DNA of 50,929 nucleotides from Desulfobacteraceae bacterium Eth-SRB2 (GTDB lineage Bacteria > Desulfobacterota > Desulfobacteria > Desulfobacterales > UBA11574): positions 1 through 50,929 of the forward strand of contig RPGQ01000030.1 in the NCBI GenBank assembly GCA_004193595.1, in the 5' to 3' direction. The notes under the pieces are model-generated. The model made no database searches, was not told where the DNA came from, and saw only the letters and a program-made list of their open reading frames with translations. The first letter of the stretch is position 1. Each line of letters starts with the position of its first letter. Below, piece after piece: positions 35,167 through 44,333 of the stretch. The position numbers and the translations under genes are program-made.

Positions 35167-35446
35167 ACCAAATAGAGCGTTTCATATTTTGACAAAATAT
35201 TACAAATATGATAAATTGTAAATATTTTAGTATATTATATAACTACTAAGCGTTGACAATTAAATTTCAAAAGCGGCTTTTGATTTTGCCGGTCAGCTTC
35301 CATATTAGAGTCTGTTGATTTAGTACTACAGCGTCTTTTTTTGTAGACATCTATAATCAGATGGTGTATAGTGGAAATCATAAGGGCGTATGAAAGAGTC
35401 ACAGAGCGTTTACAGAGAAATCTGATCAAGCCAATATCGGTTTTGA
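35167..35446. other. AT-rich non-coding stretch, flank of inverted copy
   Basis: No gene is seen. Positions 35,311-35,335 (tctgttgatttagtactaca, gcgtc) recur inverted on the other side of the decayed RND copy, at about 37,548-37,563 (gtcgctgtagtattag) and 37,681-37,695 (taaatcaacagag). These may be the ends of a former mobile unit that carried the copy. Confidence 0.4.
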
Positions 35447-35722
35447 ACCCGCCCCTTCTCTGGCAGATGACCGAACTCACGGCGGACCCTTCCAACTCGG
35501 ACGGCTTCCCCATGACTAAAATGATAACTTCCACTTCCTGACTGGGCGGATAGGGGACGTGATTTGAACCCGATCCAGTTCTCAAAGTAAGGAAAATTTT
35601 GATGCGGAAGCCCAAAATAATCCTCCCACCAAATAATAATACGAGCATGACAGTGTTGGCCGTTACGGAATGACCGGCCATCCGGTAATCGCCCCTTTCG
35701 GAATCATTTTGCGCAGGCTGCT
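35447..35722 (-). pseudogene. Decayed inverted copy: RND pump 5' end
   Basis: Matches the reverse complement of about 41,000-41,277, the first 100 or so residues of the RND permease (MAGHSVTAN, VMLVL, GSNHVPYPPSQEVE in shifted frames). Homopolymers are often shortened or lengthened relative to the intact copy. The start codon is lost. Confidence 0.8.
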
Positions 35723-35723
35723 C

Positions 35724-36993
35724 AAGCAGGAACTCCTCTATTCCTTTTTGCTGTGCTTCTTAGCTGGTCGATCTTTTATTTCAGATTTTAAGTATCGATA
35801 CGCACGGGTACTTTACCGCCCCAGGCAAATCCGAAAACGATCAGCCGCTCTCCGGTTTCGCCTTCCTTCAGCAGGAACGTCGGCGTCACCAAACAGATCG
35901 GACGCACTTTTCGAATTTTCAATGTTTGGTTTCACCGGCGATCCGTGACACTTTGAATTCATCCCTCCTTAAAAGCCGTTCGCGGAAGTTTAAATACGCC
36001 GTCAAGTTTCGCCCCTGGATTTCTTAACACCTCGACGTACCTCCGATTAAAAGTGGCTCACGCTGGTTGGTAGCCTTCTCTGCCGCGGGTTTCCATACCC
36101 CCTACCAGAATTCAGCCATGCGGCCTTGGGTGCGATCCCCCATGAGTCGGCAGGTAACGGTTCCTTTGCTGCATTCATGACTTGATCGTAAAAATGATTC
36201 GGGCTGTTGATCCGGAAATCGCCTCGTTTGGTTGATTTAATCCATCCCAGGCGATCGGATGGTATGGACGTGTTTGATCTGGTAGGCATCGGTTCCCACC
36301 CAGTTCGGCCAAGGCCCTGCGGTTACCTTGAGAACCGAGATCAACTGTTTTAGGGAGCGCACTCATGGCATTGAAGGGCGCCATGATATGGGTTCGTTTA
36401 AAAATCGAGCATTGTCGGCTTCTAGCCGCCGCCAGATCCGCTCGGGCTTTATCCAGATGGGTTTTATGTAGCGCCAGTTCTTCCATGTCTTTGCGCCGGT
36501 TTGTCCCGTTTTAACTCTTATCCACGTTTACCACCTGGATGGCCCAGTTCCAGCTCTTCAGGAGTACTCGGCATGGGTAACCGCACTTTGCTTCTTTGCG
36601 TCAGGCACCCTAACTCGTAGTCTTTGATCGATCTGAAGCACTTCATGCCCTTAAAATGCTGCCTTCCGCGAATTCGCCGTGGGGATGGATTTCCACGATT
36701 TCTCTCCGATACGCGGGGCTTTAAGCACTATTTCGGTCAGGAATTACGGTTCCCATGGCCGTTACGACAATTTGATAGCCCGAAGGCCGCACGGTTTCGG
36801 ACCGGAACAACCGGCGTCAGCTTGGCTGTGGGTGGTCGTTTCCGGTTCAGCGCACTGTTTTTCAGTGGTAAGATGCCGCCCACACCCACTGAGGATAATG
36901 AGCGATATGACAATCCTAGGATGGGTCGCCTAATTTGTACCGGAGTTTGAGTGTTTCCGGTTAACCTATTGATAAACTTATTATCCTCGCCAT
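35724..36993 (-). pseudogene. Decayed inverted copy: membrane fusion protein
   Basis: The whole length of the membrane fusion protein gene (39,692-40,969) is present in reverse with dozens of indels. Recognisable runs include HKTHLDKARADLAAARS and FKRTHIMAPFNAMSALPKTVDLGSQG. Translation is impossible as given. Confidence 0.8.
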
Positions 36994-37039
36994 CTTTTTA
37001 TCTCTGTATGATTATTCTTTTTATTTCTTTTATTTATGA

Positions 37040-37433
37040 TTCGCGGGTTAACGAGTCTCGTCCATGTTCCGCCCAGCGATAGAGGCTGATGCGGGTACCC
37101 ACCAGGTGGGTCTGCTGATTAAATCCCTTTCGAGCCCCTTCTTGAACTTTCAACAACTGGTCACAACAGTACCGAAGGTGTCGTTAAGCCCGTTACGATA
37201 GCGACTTCCTGCCTGTTTAAGGGCGTTTCTGAGCCGTATCTTAATACTTTCCTCGGGGCATCATCTCCTTTGATGTGCTCCTCGCCGCTTGACTCACTGA
37301 CAAGCGCATCTTCAACCTCTTTTGACGGCTGTTAAAACCGTCTGTTTAAGCGGCCAAATTTTCATCCACAAATCAGCTACAACCAGGTCCACTTCCCGGC
37401 GTTTGCCGTCGAATATCGGGCGGTTAGATTGCC
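37040..37433 (-). pseudogene. Decayed inverted copy: outer membrane factor 3' end
   Basis: Reverse complement of 39,261 to about 39,655, the last 125 or so residues of the outer membrane factor (for example cacccaccaggtgggtctgc at about 37,100). The copy stops sharply at 37,433, inside what would be the middle of the gene. Confidence 0.8.
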
Positions 37434-38235
37434 CTAACGATTATATGCCTTAGAACTAGTAAAATACCATACTGATCGTAATTATATCGCTCAAAAGTCA
37501 CATAGGAAGAAGGCTATCGCTGAGGCTAATTTATTGAAAATTAAAGTGTCGCTGTAGTATTAGTCCAATTTTTTAAAAAATTACAAAAAAACACGCAGCA
37601 TTTATCATTCCTTTGCGTAAGATCGTCAAGATATGAGCCTCTGAGGGAGTCGATTTTCAAGCAATTTTTTTTAAGTATAGTAAATCAACAGAGTCATATT
37701 AGAGCTAAATTTTAGGTTAATTTAACGTCTCGGAGATTCTACAACTTATTGAAAATGCAGATTTATTAATGACAATCTGTTTATTCCATTGGTTCGAAGC
37801 CCTAAGTTCATATTGATGGTATTATAACAATCCGAACTCATTATGTTTTAGGTTCTATGCAATTAAAATCGAATGTTTTAACAGAGAGTTAAAACACACC
37901 TCCTAAAATTTAAAACTCTCGTATAAAGTTGTTTTTTGACTTTTTACGAATGCATCATTATTTTTGATATTTATTCATTTTGACATATATACTTATAGAT
38001 CGTAATTAAATGTTTCGGAAATTCTAGAACTTATTTAAAATACAGGTTTATTAATGAAAACCTGTTTATTTCATCAGAATGGAATGCTGGAATGTTGGAA
38101 TATTGGGTATAAAGACGGAAGTAAGACATTATAATTGTAAAAAACTCCTTCAAACCCATTATTCCATTACTCCATTATTCCACTATTCCAATTGGGGCGA
38201 AGCCCCTAAGTTCTAACTCGTCGAAAACCAAGGAA
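37434..38235. other. AT-rich intergenic region with direct repeats and foldbacks
   Basis: No gene is seen. A block starting acgtctcggagattctac at about 37,725 and ending gaagccctaagttc at about 37,813 recurs at 38,009-38,213. The second copy has about 120 bp extra built of 8-base units (tggaatgc, tggaatgt, tggaatat, then the complement ccattact, ccattatt) that form a foldback. Near 37,840-37,957 lies a worn copy of the hairpin element seen between nuoH and nuoI, including gactttttacga. The promoter of the RND operon must lie in or before the last part of this stretch, but I cannot pick it out. Confidence 0.6.
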
Positions 38236-39651
38236 ATGCCACCGATAATGGTTATGAAAAATTATGTAACTGAACTTATATGCCTAGCGGTCGTATTGCT
38301 GCTGGTCACATCCTGCAGTCCGTTCAAGCCACGGGCAAGGCAATCACCGGCAGGTGAATTGCCGCGCACGTTTTCCCTTTATACGGCGGAATCCCAACCG
38401 TTATCCCGGTGGTGGGAAGTATTTAATGATCCTGACCTCAACGCGCTTATCACCCAAGCGCTCTCCGACAATTTAACGATAAAAGGAGCCTGGTCGCGAC
38501 TCAATCAAACCCGGGCTCTGGCCGTTCAGGCCGGTGCAGCACTTTATCCGGATCTGACGGGCACTGGCGGGGCTTCTTTTACGCGTCAGCGCACAGGTGA
38601 CGGCTCCCGGAAAACCGTATCCAATCAAGACTATTCCCTGGGAATTATCAGCAGCTACGAACTGGATCTCTGGGGGCGCATTCGTTCCGGGCGGGAATCC
38701 GCCCTTCTGGAAGTGACCGCCGCACGGGAAGATTTAAACACGGTGGCAATGACCCTGGCGGCCGAGGTTGCCAATCGCTGGATCAATATTATTTCCCAGA
38801 GGATGCAAAAACGGCTTTTGGAATCACAGCTTCAGGCCAACCTGACCTACCTGGAACTTATTGAATTGAGGTTCCGAATGGCCATGGTGTCGGCGCTGGA
38901 TGTTTATCAACAAAAACAAATCGTTTACGACGTCAGTGCCGAAATTCCGCTGGTCGAGGCTCAGGAGCAACTGCAAAGGCATGAACTGACACTCCTGCTG
39001 GGAAAACCGCCGCAGACAGTGTTGAATATCAGCCGGGAAAACTTGCCGGAACCGGTGGGAATTCCGGCAACCGGGCTGCCGGCCGATCTTCTCTCAACCC
39101 GCCCGGATTTGCGCGCGGCCGGGATGCGGCTGTGGGCGGCGGACTGGCAGGTGGCGGCCGCTCGGGCAAACCGCCTACCGGCAATCAGCCTGACGGGCCA
39201 GGCCCGCTATGGTGATGGGGACTTGGACGTGCTTTTCGACAACTGGTTGCTCAGTCTGGCGGGCAATCTAACCGCCCCGATATTCGACGGCAAACGCCGG
39301 GAGGCCGAGGTGGACCGCAGTTTGGCGGTTGTGGATGAAAATTTGGCCGCTTACCGGCAGACGGTTTTAACAGCCGTCAAAGAGGTTGAAGATGCGCTTG
39401 TCAGTGAGTCCAAGCGGCAGGAGCACATCAAGGGTCTTGAGAAAGTATTAGATACGGCTCGAAACGCCCTTAAACAGGCAGGAAGTCGCTATCGTAACGG
39501 GCTTAACGACTACCTTCCGGTACTGACCCAGTTGTTGAAAGTTCAGGGGCTCGAAAGGGATTTAATCCAGCAGCAGACCCACCTGGTGGGTACCCGCATC
39601 AGCCTCTATCGCGCCCTGGGCGGAACATGGACGGACTCGTTAACCCCTTGA
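38236..39651 (+). CDS. Outer membrane factor lipoprotein of RND efflux system
   Basis: A 471-residue TolC-like lipoprotein of the NodT family; it forms the outer membrane channel. The signal peptide ends in a lipobox, LLLVTSC, with Cys27 as the lipidation site. LPADLLSTRPDLRAAGMRL is the family's conserved repeat and the second repeat begins near 200. Several starts are possible (38,236, 38,248 or 38,254); MKNYVTELICLAVV from 38,254 gives the most usual signal length. It is the first gene of a three-gene operon with the fusion protein and pump. Confidence 0.9.
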   Translation: MPPIMVMKNYVTELICLAVVLLLVTSCSPFKPRARQSPAGELPRTFSLYTAESQPLSRWWEVFNDPDLNALITQALSDNLTIKGAWSRLNQTRALAVQAGAALYPDLTGTGGASFTRQRTGDGSRKTVSNQDYSLGIISSYELDLWGRIRSGRESALLEVTAAREDLNTVAMTLAAEVANRWINIISQRMQKRLLESQLQANLTYLELIELRFRMAMVSALDVYQQKQIVYDVSAEIPLVEAQEQLQRHELTLLLGKPPQTVLNISRENLPEPVGIPATGLPADLLSTRPDLRAAGMRLWAADWQVAAARANRLPAISLTGQARYGDGDLDVLFDNWLLSLAGNLTAPIFDGKRREAEVDRSLAVVDENLAAYRQTVLTAVKEVEDALVSESKRQEHIKGLEKVLDTARNALKQAGSRYRNGLNDYLPVLTQLLKVQGLERDLIQQQTHLVGTRISLYRALGGTWTDSLTP

Positions 39652-39691
39652 GAATCATAAATAAAAATAAGAATGTCATACAGGAATAAAG

Positions 39692-40969
39692 ATGGCGGAT
39701 AATAAGTTTATCAATAGGTTAACCGGGAAACACTCAAACTCCGGTACAAGTCGGCGACCCATCCTAAGGATTGTCATATCGCTCATTATCCTCAGTGGGG
39801 GTGTGGGGGCGGCATCTTACCTGAAAAACAGTGCGCCCCGAACCCGGAAACGGCCGCCGGCCAAGCTGACGCCGGTTGTTCAGGTCGAAACCGTGCGGCC
39901 TTCGGGCTATCAAATTGTCGTAACGGCCATGGGAACCGTAATTCCTGACCGAGAAATAGTGCTTAAGCCCCGCGTATCCGGAGAAATCGTGGAAATCCAT
40001 CCCGAATTCACGGAAGGCGGCATTTTTAAAAAGGGCATGAAAGTGCTTCAGATCGATCCCAAAGACTACGAGTTGAACCTGACGCAAAAGCAAAGTGCGG
40101 TTACCCATGCCGAGTACTCCCTGAAACTGGAACTGGGCCATCAGGAAGTGGCCAAACGTGAATGGGAGTTGTTAAACGGGACCAAACCGGCGCAAGACAT
40201 GGAGAAGGAACTGGCGCTACGCAAACCCCATCTGGATAAAGCCCGAGCGGATCTGGCGGCGGCCCAAGCCGACCTTAAAAAAGCAATGCTCGATTTTAAA
40301 CGAACCCATATCATGGCGCCCTTCAATGCCATAGTGCGCTCTAAAACAGTTGATCTCGGTTCTCAGGTAACACCGCAGGAGCCCTTGGCCGAACTGGTGG
40401 GAACCGATGCCTACCGAATCCAAACGTCCATACCATCCGATCGCCTGGGATGGATTCAAATCCCCAGCCAAGCAGGCGATTCCGGATCAACAGCCCGAAT
40501 CATTTACGATCAGGGTCATGAATGCAGCGGAACCGTTACCCGGCTCATGGGGGATCTTTCCACCCAAGGCCGCATGGCCCGAATTCTGGTAGAGGTAGCC
40601 GACCCGCTTGGCTTGAAGGCTACCAGCCAGCGTGGCCCACCGCTTTTAATCGGAGAGTACGTCCGGGTAGAAATCCAAGGGCGAAAACTTGACGGCGTAT
40701 TTAAACTTCCGCGAACGGCTTTAAGGGATAATTCAAGTGTCTGGATCGCCGGTGAAAACCAAACATTGAAAATTCGAAAAGTGCGTCCGATCTGGCGTGA
40801 CGCCGACGTTGTCCTGCTGAAGGAAGGCTTGAAAACCGGAGAACGGCTGATCGTTTCGGATTTGCCTGGGGCGGTGGAGGGAATGCCCGTGCGTATCGAT
40901 GCCTTAAAATCTGAAATAAAGATCGACCCACCGGCTAAGGAAAGCACAGCAAGGAATAGGAGTTCCTAG
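39692..40969 (+). CDS. Membrane fusion protein of RND efflux system
   Basis: A 425-residue periplasmic adaptor with an N-terminal membrane anchor (about residues 26-43). A biotinyl-lipoyl-like barrel (VVTAMGTVIPDREIVLKPRVSGEIVEIHPEFTEGG) comes next, then a helical hairpin (about 145-205; LRKPHLDKARADLAAAQADLKKA) and a second barrel half (THIMAPFNAIVRSKTVDLGSQV). It joins the pump to the outer membrane factor. It lies 40 bp downstream of that gene, and the pump follows after one base. Confidence 0.92.
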   Translation: MADNKFINRLTGKHSNSGTSRRPILRIVISLIILSGGVGAASYLKNSAPRTRKRPPAKLTPVVQVETVRPSGYQIVVTAMGTVIPDREIVLKPRVSGEIVEIHPEFTEGGIFKKGMKVLQIDPKDYELNLTQKQSAVTHAEYSLKLELGHQEVAKREWELLNGTKPAQDMEKELALRKPHLDKARADLAAAQADLKKAMLDFKRTHIMAPFNAIVRSKTVDLGSQVTPQEPLAELVGTDAYRIQTSIPSDRLGWIQIPSQAGDSGSTARIIYDQGHECSGTVTRLMGDLSTQGRMARILVEVADPLGLKATSQRGPPLLIGEYVRVEIQGRKLDGVFKLPRTALRDNSSVWIAGENQTLKIRKVRPIWRDADVVLLKEGLKTGERLIVSDLPGAVEGMPVRIDALKSEIKIDPPAKESTARNRSS

Positions 40970-40970
40970 C

Positions 40971-43900
40971 ATGAGCAGCCTGCCGCAAAATGATTCCGAA
41001 AAAAAAGGGGCGATTGCCTGGATGGCCGGTCATTCCGTAACGGCCAACCTTGTCATGCTCGTATTATTGGTGGGAGGATTATTTTTGGGCTTCCGCATCA
41101 AGAAGGAAATTTTTCCTTACTTTGAACTGGATCGGGTTCAAATCACCGTCCCCTATCCCGGCGCCAGTCCCCAGGAAGTGGAAAGGAGTATCATTTTAGT
41201 CATAGAGGAAGCCGTCCAGGGATTGGAAGGGGTCAATGAAGTTCGGTCATCTGCCAGAGAAGGGGCCGGCACGGTTACCGTGGAGATGATTGAAGGGGAA
41301 AATCTTCAACGGCTGGCCCAGGAAATCCAGAGCGAGGTGGACCGGATTACGTCCTTCCCCGAAGAAGCCGAAGAGCGGCAGGTGGTGATTGTTTCCAGAA
41401 AGCGTTATGTGGTTTCTCTGGCACTCTACGGTGACCAGAGCGAGGGGATTTTGCGTGAATATGCCGAATATTTACGGGACCGATTGCTTCAGGATCCGGA
41501 CATCACCCAGGTGGAACTTACCGGTGTGCGCAACTATGAAATCAGCGTGGAAATTCCCCAGAACACACTCCGGACCCATAACTTAACGCTTGAGGAGGTT
41601 GCTCAACGGATCGGCAGGGCGTCCGTGGAGCTTCCCGGCGGCGCCGTGAAAACCCCGGGGGGCGACGTCCTGGTTCGCGTTAAGGAACGCAAGGATTACG
41701 GGCATGAATTCGGAAAAATTCCGATTATTACCGCCAACGACGGAACCCAGGTTCTGCTTGAAGATATCGCAGATATTAAGGACGGGTTTGAAGAAACCGA
41801 CAATGCCGCCACCTATAACGGCAAGCCCACAGTAATGATCGAGGTCTTCCGGGTGGGTGATCAAACCCCGGTTTCGGTATCTAATGCCGTCAAAAATGTG
41901 GTAGCCGAAGTCAATGAACAACTGCCTTCCGGTCTGGCGGTTGTTCTTCGCAATGACCGTTCGGAAATCTACCGGCAGCGTATGGGGCTGTTAACCAAAA
42001 ACGGGTTAATGGGGCTGGGACTGGTGTTTGTTTTGCTGGCATTGTTTTTGGAAGCCCGGCTCGCTTTCTGGGTGGCTCTTGGCATTCCTATCTCTTTCTT
42101 AGGTTCCCTTTTACTTTTACCGACCATGGACGTCAGCATTAACATGGTCTCCATGTTTGCATTTATCGTCACCCTCGGCATCGTGGTGGATGATGCCATC
42201 GTGGTGGGGGAAAACGTCTATCATCACCATCAACGCGGTGTTCCCTGGCCGGAAGCCGCTATTTCAGGAACCCGAGAAATCGTCATGCCGGTCACCTTCA
42301 GCGTACTGACCAACATGGTAGCTTTTTTTCCCATGTTCTTCGTTCCCGGCATCCTGGGCAAGGTATTCAAACAAATTCCCGTGGTGGTAATCAGCGTGTT
42401 TGCGATTTCGCTGATCGAATGTTTTTTTATTCTTCCGGCCCACGTGGGCCATCAGAAACCGCCGGAAAAAGGGTTTTTCGCCTGGATTTACGTCCGGCAG
42501 CAACGATTCAGCAAGGCCTTTGTCCGTCTGGTTGTCCATCGATACGGTCCCCTACTGGAGTTGGCCCTTCGCTGGCGATATGTGACGGTGTCCCTGGGTA
42601 TCGCTATTTTATTGATTACCATCGGCTATATAAAAAGCGGGCGCCTGGGATTTGAACTTTTCCCCAAGATAGAATCCGATTATGCCATGGTCACGGCCAC
42701 GCTGCCCTTTGGAACCGCTTTTGAAAAAACCGAAAAGGTGCAGCAGATGCTGGTCCGGGCGGCCCAGGAGGTTGTGGCTGAAAACGGCGGAAAAACACTC
42801 ATGGAAGGAATCTTCGCCAATATCAACAACAACAACAAGGCCGTGGTCCGTATCTACCTGACCCCGCCGGATAAGCGCCCCATGTCCACCGCGCATATAA
42901 CGGAACGCTGGCGGGAACGGGTGGGGATTATTCCGGGATTGGAATCGATTTTATTTGAATCCGATGCCGGCGGACCCGGGCGCGGAGCCGCCATTACTGT
43001 AGAACTCAGCCATAAAGACATCGATCTCCTGGAAAAGGCCGCGTCTGAAGTTGCCAAGGCGTTAGGATTCTACCCCAATGTCACAGATATCAATGACGGT
43101 TTCGCACCCGGCAAACAGCAGGTTGATTTTCAGATCAAGCCCGAAGCCCGCAGTCTCGGATTAAGGTCCAAGGAAGTGGCCAGACAAATCCGCCATGCGT
43201 ACTATGGTGCCGAGGCGTTGCGGCAACAGCGGGGACGCAATGAAATAAAGGTCATGGTCAGACTCCCAAAAAACGAAAGGGTTTCCGAGTACAACCTCGA
43301 AGAAATGATATTGCGAACCGCGACCGGAATCGAGATTCCCTTGCGCTATGCCGTCACCATAAACCGGGGACGGGCTTACACCGATATCAATCGCCGGGAC
43401 GGTCGCCGGATCGTATCGGTGGAAGCCGATGTCCGGCCCCGAAGCAAGGCCGGCCAGGTGTTGGAGTCACTCAAGTCTGAAACCCTGCCGGTATTACAAA
43501 AAAAATACCCCCGTCTGACCTTTAGTTTTGAAGGTCGCCAGGCCGACCGGCGGGAAAGTATGCAGAGTCTGATGCGAGGCCTTTTGGCGGCCCTTTTGGT
43601 CATTTTTGTCATGCTGGCGGTTCCATTGAACAGCTATATCCAGCCCCTAATTATTATGTTGGCCATTCCCTTCGGCATCGTGGGGGCAGTGATCGGGCAT
43701 CTGATCATGGGCTACAGCCTGAGCGTACTTAGCATGTTCGGCGTGGTGGCGCTGTGCGGGGTGGTAGTCAACGACTCGCTTGTGCTGATCGATTTTGCCA
43801 ATCGCAAAGAACGGGCCGGCATGAGGCAATGGGATGCCGTTCATGAGGCGGGCATTCAACGGTTCCGGCCGATCATTTTGACCACCCTGACCACGTTCGG

Positions 43901-44108
43901 CGGCCTGTCACCCATGATTTTTGAAACATCCCGTCAGGCCCGGTTTTTGATTCCCATGGCCCTTTCTTTAGGATACGGCATATTGTTTGCGACGGTGATT
44001 ACGCTGATTCTGGTGCCGTCCTTTTATCTTATTGTTGGCGATATCCAACAATTGATCAAAAGGAGATTTGCGCCCCATATCAAGTTCCGGCAAAAAGGGC
44101 GATCTTAG
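40971..44108 (+). CDS. RND efflux permease
   Basis: A 1045-residue proton-driven pump with 12 helices and two large periplasmic domains. The first helix is in VTANLVMLVLLVGGLFLGF, the paired aspartates of the proton relay are in LGIVVDDAIVVGENVYHHH near residue 405, and the second-half match is VVALCGVVVNDSLVLIDFANRKE. The length is that of the AcrB/MexB class; substrate cannot be told from sequence alone. Part of its 5' end is duplicated in decayed form at 35,447-35,722. Confidence 0.93.
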   Translation: MSSLPQNDSEKKGAIAWMAGHSVTANLVMLVLLVGGLFLGFRIKKEIFPYFELDRVQITVPYPGASPQEVERSIILVIEEAVQGLEGVNEVRSSAREGAGTVTVEMIEGENLQRLAQEIQSEVDRITSFPEEAEERQVVIVSRKRYVVSLALYGDQSEGILREYAEYLRDRLLQDPDITQVELTGVRNYEISVEIPQNTLRTHNLTLEEVAQRIGRASVELPGGAVKTPGGDVLVRVKERKDYGHEFGKIPIITANDGTQVLLEDIADIKDGFEETDNAATYNGKPTVMIEVFRVGDQTPVSVSNAVKNVVAEVNEQLPSGLAVVLRNDRSEIYRQRMGLLTKNGLMGLGLVFVLLALFLEARLAFWVALGIPISFLGSLLLLPTMDVSINMVSMFAFIVTLGIVVDDAIVVGENVYHHHQRGVPWPEAAISGTREIVMPVTFSVLTNMVAFFPMFFVPGILGKVFKQIPVVVISVFAISLIECFFILPAHVGHQKPPEKGFFAWIYVRQQRFSKAFVRLVVHRYGPLLELALRWRYVTVSLGIAILLITIGYIKSGRLGFELFPKIESDYAMVTATLPFGTAFEKTEKVQQMLVRAAQEVVAENGGKTLMEGIFANINNNNKAVVRIYLTPPDKRPMSTAHITERWRERVGIIPGLESILFESDAGGPGRGAAITVELSHKDIDLLEKAASEVAKALGFYPNVTDINDGFAPGKQQVDFQIKPEARSLGLRSKEVARQIRHAYYGAEALRQQRGRNEIKVMVRLPKNERVSEYNLEEMILRTATGIEIPLRYAVTINRGRAYTDINRRDGRRIVSVEADVRPRSKAGQVLESLKSETLPVLQKKYPRLTFSFEGRQADRRESMQSLMRGLLAALLVIFVMLAVPLNSYIQPLIIMLAIPFGIVGAVIGHLIMGYSLSVLSMFGVVALCGVVVNDSLVLIDFANRKERAGMRQWDAVHEAGIQRFRPIILTTLTTFGGLSPMIFETSRQARFLIPMALSLGYGILFATVITLILVPSFYLIVGDIQQLIKRRFAPHIKFRQKGRS

Positions 44109-44333
44109 AAAGCTTCAAACTGGGATAATTAAAATCGGCCATAATATGGCTTTAAAAAATATCCCATATTTATTCCTTCCCGTATGCCTGGTTTCAGGTT
44201 TCAGGTGTCGGCGCCTCTGTTCATCATTCCTGACACCTGACACCTGACACCTGAAACCTTAAAATATGGAACTAAAATGAGATTAAAATTCCATCCGTAT
44301 ACACGGCGATTTTCACCACCCCAGCTTCAAACG
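44109..44333. other. Convergent spacer with 14-bp hairpin
   Basis: Arms aggtttcaggtgtc (44,196-44,209) and gacacctgaaacct (44,246-44,259) pair perfectly, and the right arm is preceded by three tgacacc units. This is another 7-base-unit foldback. It lies between two convergent genes and could act as a two-way terminator, but no long T run follows. Confidence 0.6.

Noticed and set aside
35235..35681. A real minus-strand protein with VTANTVMLVLLFGGR
   Set aside because: It is a frame fragment of the decayed inverted copy of the RND pump, with the wrong length and no start or stop of its own.
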